64,000 bases of DNA, from NCBI GenBank assembly GCA_035621215.1, contig CP141729.1:2750944-2814943 (forward strand). The letters are read 5' to 3'. Source of the DNA: Oscillospiraceae bacterium MB08-C2-2 (GTDB taxonomy: Bacteria; Bacillota; Clostridia; Oscillospirales; Ruminococcaceae). A model generated the notes under the pieces. The model was not told where the DNA came from, made no database searches, and saw only the letters and a list, made by a program, of their open reading frames with translations. Both the position numbers and the translations under genes were made by a program. This document shows positions 62,163 through 64,000 of the stretch, in pieces. The stretch's first letter is position 1. Every line of letters starts with the position of its first letter.

Positions 62163-62942
62163 CTATAATGTAGCGTCCACTGCGCGGGTGATTTCCTCCC
62201 GAAGCCGCAGAAACTCAGGATCCATATAGTCTCTTGGCCGGGGAAGGTTGATTTCATACTCGCACCGGATTTTTGAAGGGCAGTTGGTCATGACCACGAT
62301 CCGGTCTGCCAGATAGAGGGCTTCCTCTATGTTGTTGGTTACGAATACAACGGTACGCTTTTCTGCCTGCCATATACGTTCGATTTCTTCCTGCATCAAA
62401 TAGCGGGTCTGGGCATCCAAATGGCCGAAGGGCTCATCCATATAGAGGCAGATAGGCTCGTTGCAATAGGCTCTGGCAATACCCACACGCTGGCGCATAC
62501 CGCCGGAAAGCTTGGCAGGGAAAGCGTTTTCGAAGCCGTTGAGGCCTACCAGGTCGATGTAGTGCATGGCCCGTTCACGCCGCTCCTTTTTGGATATACC
62601 CCGCACCTTGGGGCCAAATTCTACGTTGCCCATAACGGTCAGCCATGGAAAAATAGCTGTGGTCTGATAGACCACGCCACGTTCAGGGCCGGGGCCCTCC
62701 ACTGGCTTGTCCGCTACCGAAACCTTTCCTCCGGAGGGAAGCTCAAGGCCGGATAAAACATTGATCATGGTGGTTTTTCCGCATTGGCCGGGGCCAAACA
62801 GCACTAGAAATTCGTTTTCTCGAACATTTAAAGAGACATCGTCTATAACGGTGAGAGTGCCCTTAGGAGTTTCAAACTCTTTGGTGACATTCTTGCACTC
62901 GATAATGGTCTTTTTTATACTCCCTTGTTGTTCCATGCGCAT
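62163..62942 (-). CDS. NitT/TauT-type ABC transporter ATP-binding protein (first)
   Basis: 259 residues; Walker A GPGQCGKT, signature LSGGMRQRV, Walker B CLYMDEPFGHLD, all intact. It overlaps the upstream permease by 28 bases. Start at ATG 62942 or ATG 62936; the first has GGCGG at suitable distance. With the other ATPase and two permeases it forms an importer for a small anion or aromatic or sulfonated compound; the class does not fix the substrate. Confidence 0.92.
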   Translation of the reverse strand: MRMEQQGSIKKTIIECKNVTKEFETPKGTLTVIDDVSLNVRENEFLVLFGPGQCGKTTMINVLSGLELPSGGKVSVADKPVEGPGPERGVVYQTTAIFPWLTVMGNVEFGPKVRGISKKERRERAMHYIDLVGLNGFENAFPAKLSGGMRQRVGIARAYCNEPICLYMDEPFGHLDAQTRYLMQEEIERIWQAEKRTVVFVTNNIEEALYLADRIVVMTNCPSKIRCEYEINLPRPRDYMDPEFLRLREEITRAVDATL

Positions 62943-63703
62943 AGGTGTGTTTCCGCCCCTCTCATAATAATCGCAAGTAAAAAGCCGATCAGGCCGATTG
63001 CCAGAATACCCACAAGAATCTGGGGCATATTGTTGGTTTCCATACCGGCAAAAATCATCCAGCCGATGCCTTCTGAGGAGCGAACCATTTCAGCGGCCAC
63101 CACGGTAGCCCAGCTGCTGGAAAGCGCGATTTGCAGGCCTGCAAAAATCTGAGGCACAGAGGATGGAATAACAATTTTGGTGAAAATCTGTATTTTGTTG
63201 GCCCCAAGCATTCGGGCGGCGCCCACCAGAACCGGGTCTACAGCCAAAGCACCGGCGTAGGCATTCATGGTGACATTGGAAAAGGCGGCAAGAAAAATCA
63301 GGAAATACTTGGTCATCTCGCCAAGCCCCAGCCACAGAATGGAAAGGGGAATCCATGCAATGGGAGGGATCGGGCGGATCATTTCAAAAACAGGGCGGCA
63401 AAAGGCTTCAATGCTCTTGTTCCAGCCCATGGCAAGACCCAGCACAATACCGGCTATTGCCGCTACAGTATAGGCAATGAGCACACGACTCAGAGACCAG
63501 AAGGCGTGGCCTAAAATGGTGTAGGGGCCGATTTTGGTATAGAGGCCCTTGATAAAGCGAGTGATGACCACGACAGGGGTGGGCATAATCTGGGCCAGCC
63601 CGGTAAAGGTGGTAACCAGCTGCCACAGAATCAGGAAGCAACCGATGGAGATCGAAGCAGCGATCGCTTTTTGTGTTTTTGTGCTTCTGTGCAAAACGTC
63701 CAT
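62915..63703 (-). CDS. NitT/TauT-type ABC transporter permease (second)
   Basis: 262 residues with six membrane segments and the binding-protein-dependent permease EAA loop (VGAARMLGANKIQIFTKIVIPSSVPQIFAGLQIAL, about residues 160-195). RPIPPIAWIPLSILWLGLGEMTKYF is characteristic of the SsuC/TauC/NrtB group. AAAGGAGG precedes ATG 63703, which abuts the stop of the upstream permease. Confidence 0.93.
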   Translation of the reverse strand: MDVLHRSTKTQKAIAASISIGCFLILWQLVTTFTGLAQIMPTPVVVITRFIKGLYTKIGPYTILGHAFWSLSRVLIAYTVAAIAGIVLGLAMGWNKSIEAFCRPVFEMIRPIPPIAWIPLSILWLGLGEMTKYFLIFLAAFSNVTMNAYAGALAVDPVLVGAARMLGANKIQIFTKIVIPSSVPQIFAGLQIALSSSWATVVAAEMVRSSEGIGWMIFAGMETNNMPQILVGILAIGLIGFLLAIIMRGAETHLCAWNNKGV

Positions 63704-64000
63704 TTACCATCTGCCTCCTTTGAGAATAGCTTTTTCTAGCAGGGAAATCAGGTAGGTCAGGAATGCGCCAATGGCGCCGATGGAGATCATACCCACGATA
63801 ATAACATCTGGGCGGGTCAGCCCTCGGCTCTGCTGAATCATAAAGCCAAGGCCCTTGGTGGAGGCAAGCAGCTCAGCCGCAACCAGAGCGGTCCAAGCGG
63901 AGCCCAGAGCCACACGCAGGGAGGTAAGAATCATAGGCATAGCGGTGGGAATGGCGATTCTGAAAAGCATCTGGCGGTTGCTTGCGCCGAAGGTTTGCGC
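63704..64000 (-). CDS. NitT/TauT-type ABC transporter permease (first), C-terminal part
   Basis: The open frame enters from the right window edge and ends at TAA 63704-63706. The 98 visible residues include the EAA loop (QTFGASNRQMLFRIAIPTAMPMILTSLRVAL) and the last membrane segments. It is a paralogue of the permease downstream. A substrate-binding protein gene is expected further right. Confidence 0.9.
   Translation of the reverse strand, partial: AQTFGASNRQMLFRIAIPTAMPMILTSLRVALGSAWTALVAAELLASTKGLGFMIQQSRGLTRPDVIIVGMISIGAIGAFLTYLISLLEKAILKGGRW

Overview
The window is a contiguous stretch of chromosome from an endospore-forming, anaerobic Firmicute, most likely a Clostridia member of the Oscillospiraceae/Ruminococcaceae type. 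This rests on the sporulation genes present (spoIIAA-spoIIAB-sigF, spoVT, spoIIR, a bofA-like and a BofC-like gene), the anaerobe-type redox proteins (an HndA/NuoE-like 2Fe-2S subunit, desulfoferrodoxin), the Firmicutes order rimP-nusA-ylxR-ylxQ-infB-rbfA-truB-ribF, frequent GTG/TTG starts with strong AGGAGG-type ribosome binding sites, and moderate GC content. The family-level placement is inferred from gene content, not from a tree.

Layout. 0-6.7 kb: 5' part of a class A penicillin-binding protein (minus), BofC-like and glyoxalase-like genes, an orphan HndA/NuoE-like gene (minus), valS. 6.7-7.3 kb: a non-coding, palindrome-rich repeat element. 7.3-9.4 kb: the forespore sigma-F operon and a DUF4830 gene. 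9.6-18.6 kb: a membrane protein, an RsuA-type pseudouridine synthase, then a cell-envelope cluster (PucR/CdaR-type regulator, ftsE, ftsX, a LytM-type murein hydrolase and an S41 protease whose nucleophile position reads Cys), and greA. 18.7-22.8 kb: a minus-strand, overlapping three-gene ABC exporter. 23.4-32.4 kb: spoVT and the nusA-infB translation operon, in which an NrnA-type DHH phosphoesterase and TruB are fused in one reading frame. 32.4-41.3 kb: Lrp regulator plus aminotransferase, a DUF362/ferredoxin protein, ispE, tandem 145-bp repeats, spoIIR, a hairpin-rich non-coding stretch, HAD phosphatase, aldo/keto reductase, bofA, GNAT, tRNA-Pro(UGG).

41.6-57 kb is accessory in character: small cargo-like genes, a decayed YdeI/OmdA-type pseudogene, a GNAT fragment, then a complete type I-C CRISPR-Cas locus (cas3-cas5c-cas8c-cas7c-cas4-cas1-cas2) with an array of about 45 repeat units. 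Cas1/Cas2/Cas4 acquire spacers, Cas5c is expected to process crRNA in place of Cas6, Cas5c/Cas8c/Cas7c form Cascade, and Cas3 degrades targets. The array holds one duplicated spacer and two pairs of diverged sibling spacers, which points to repeated encounters with related phages.

57-64 kb: formate/nitrite-type transporter, GNAT, desulfoferrodoxin, then a minus-strand block with an L-fucose/L-arabinose-isomerase-family protein, an EamA transporter and a NitT/TauT-type ABC transporter (two ATPases, two permeases, the last cut by the window edge).

The observations I rate highest are the cluster of hairpins at 37.4-37.7 kb, the NrnA-TruB fusion, the Ser-to-Cys change in the S41 protease, the related CRISPR spacers, the palindromic repeat families (one of which supplies the end of ispE), and the hairpin that sequesters the spoIIR ribosome binding site.
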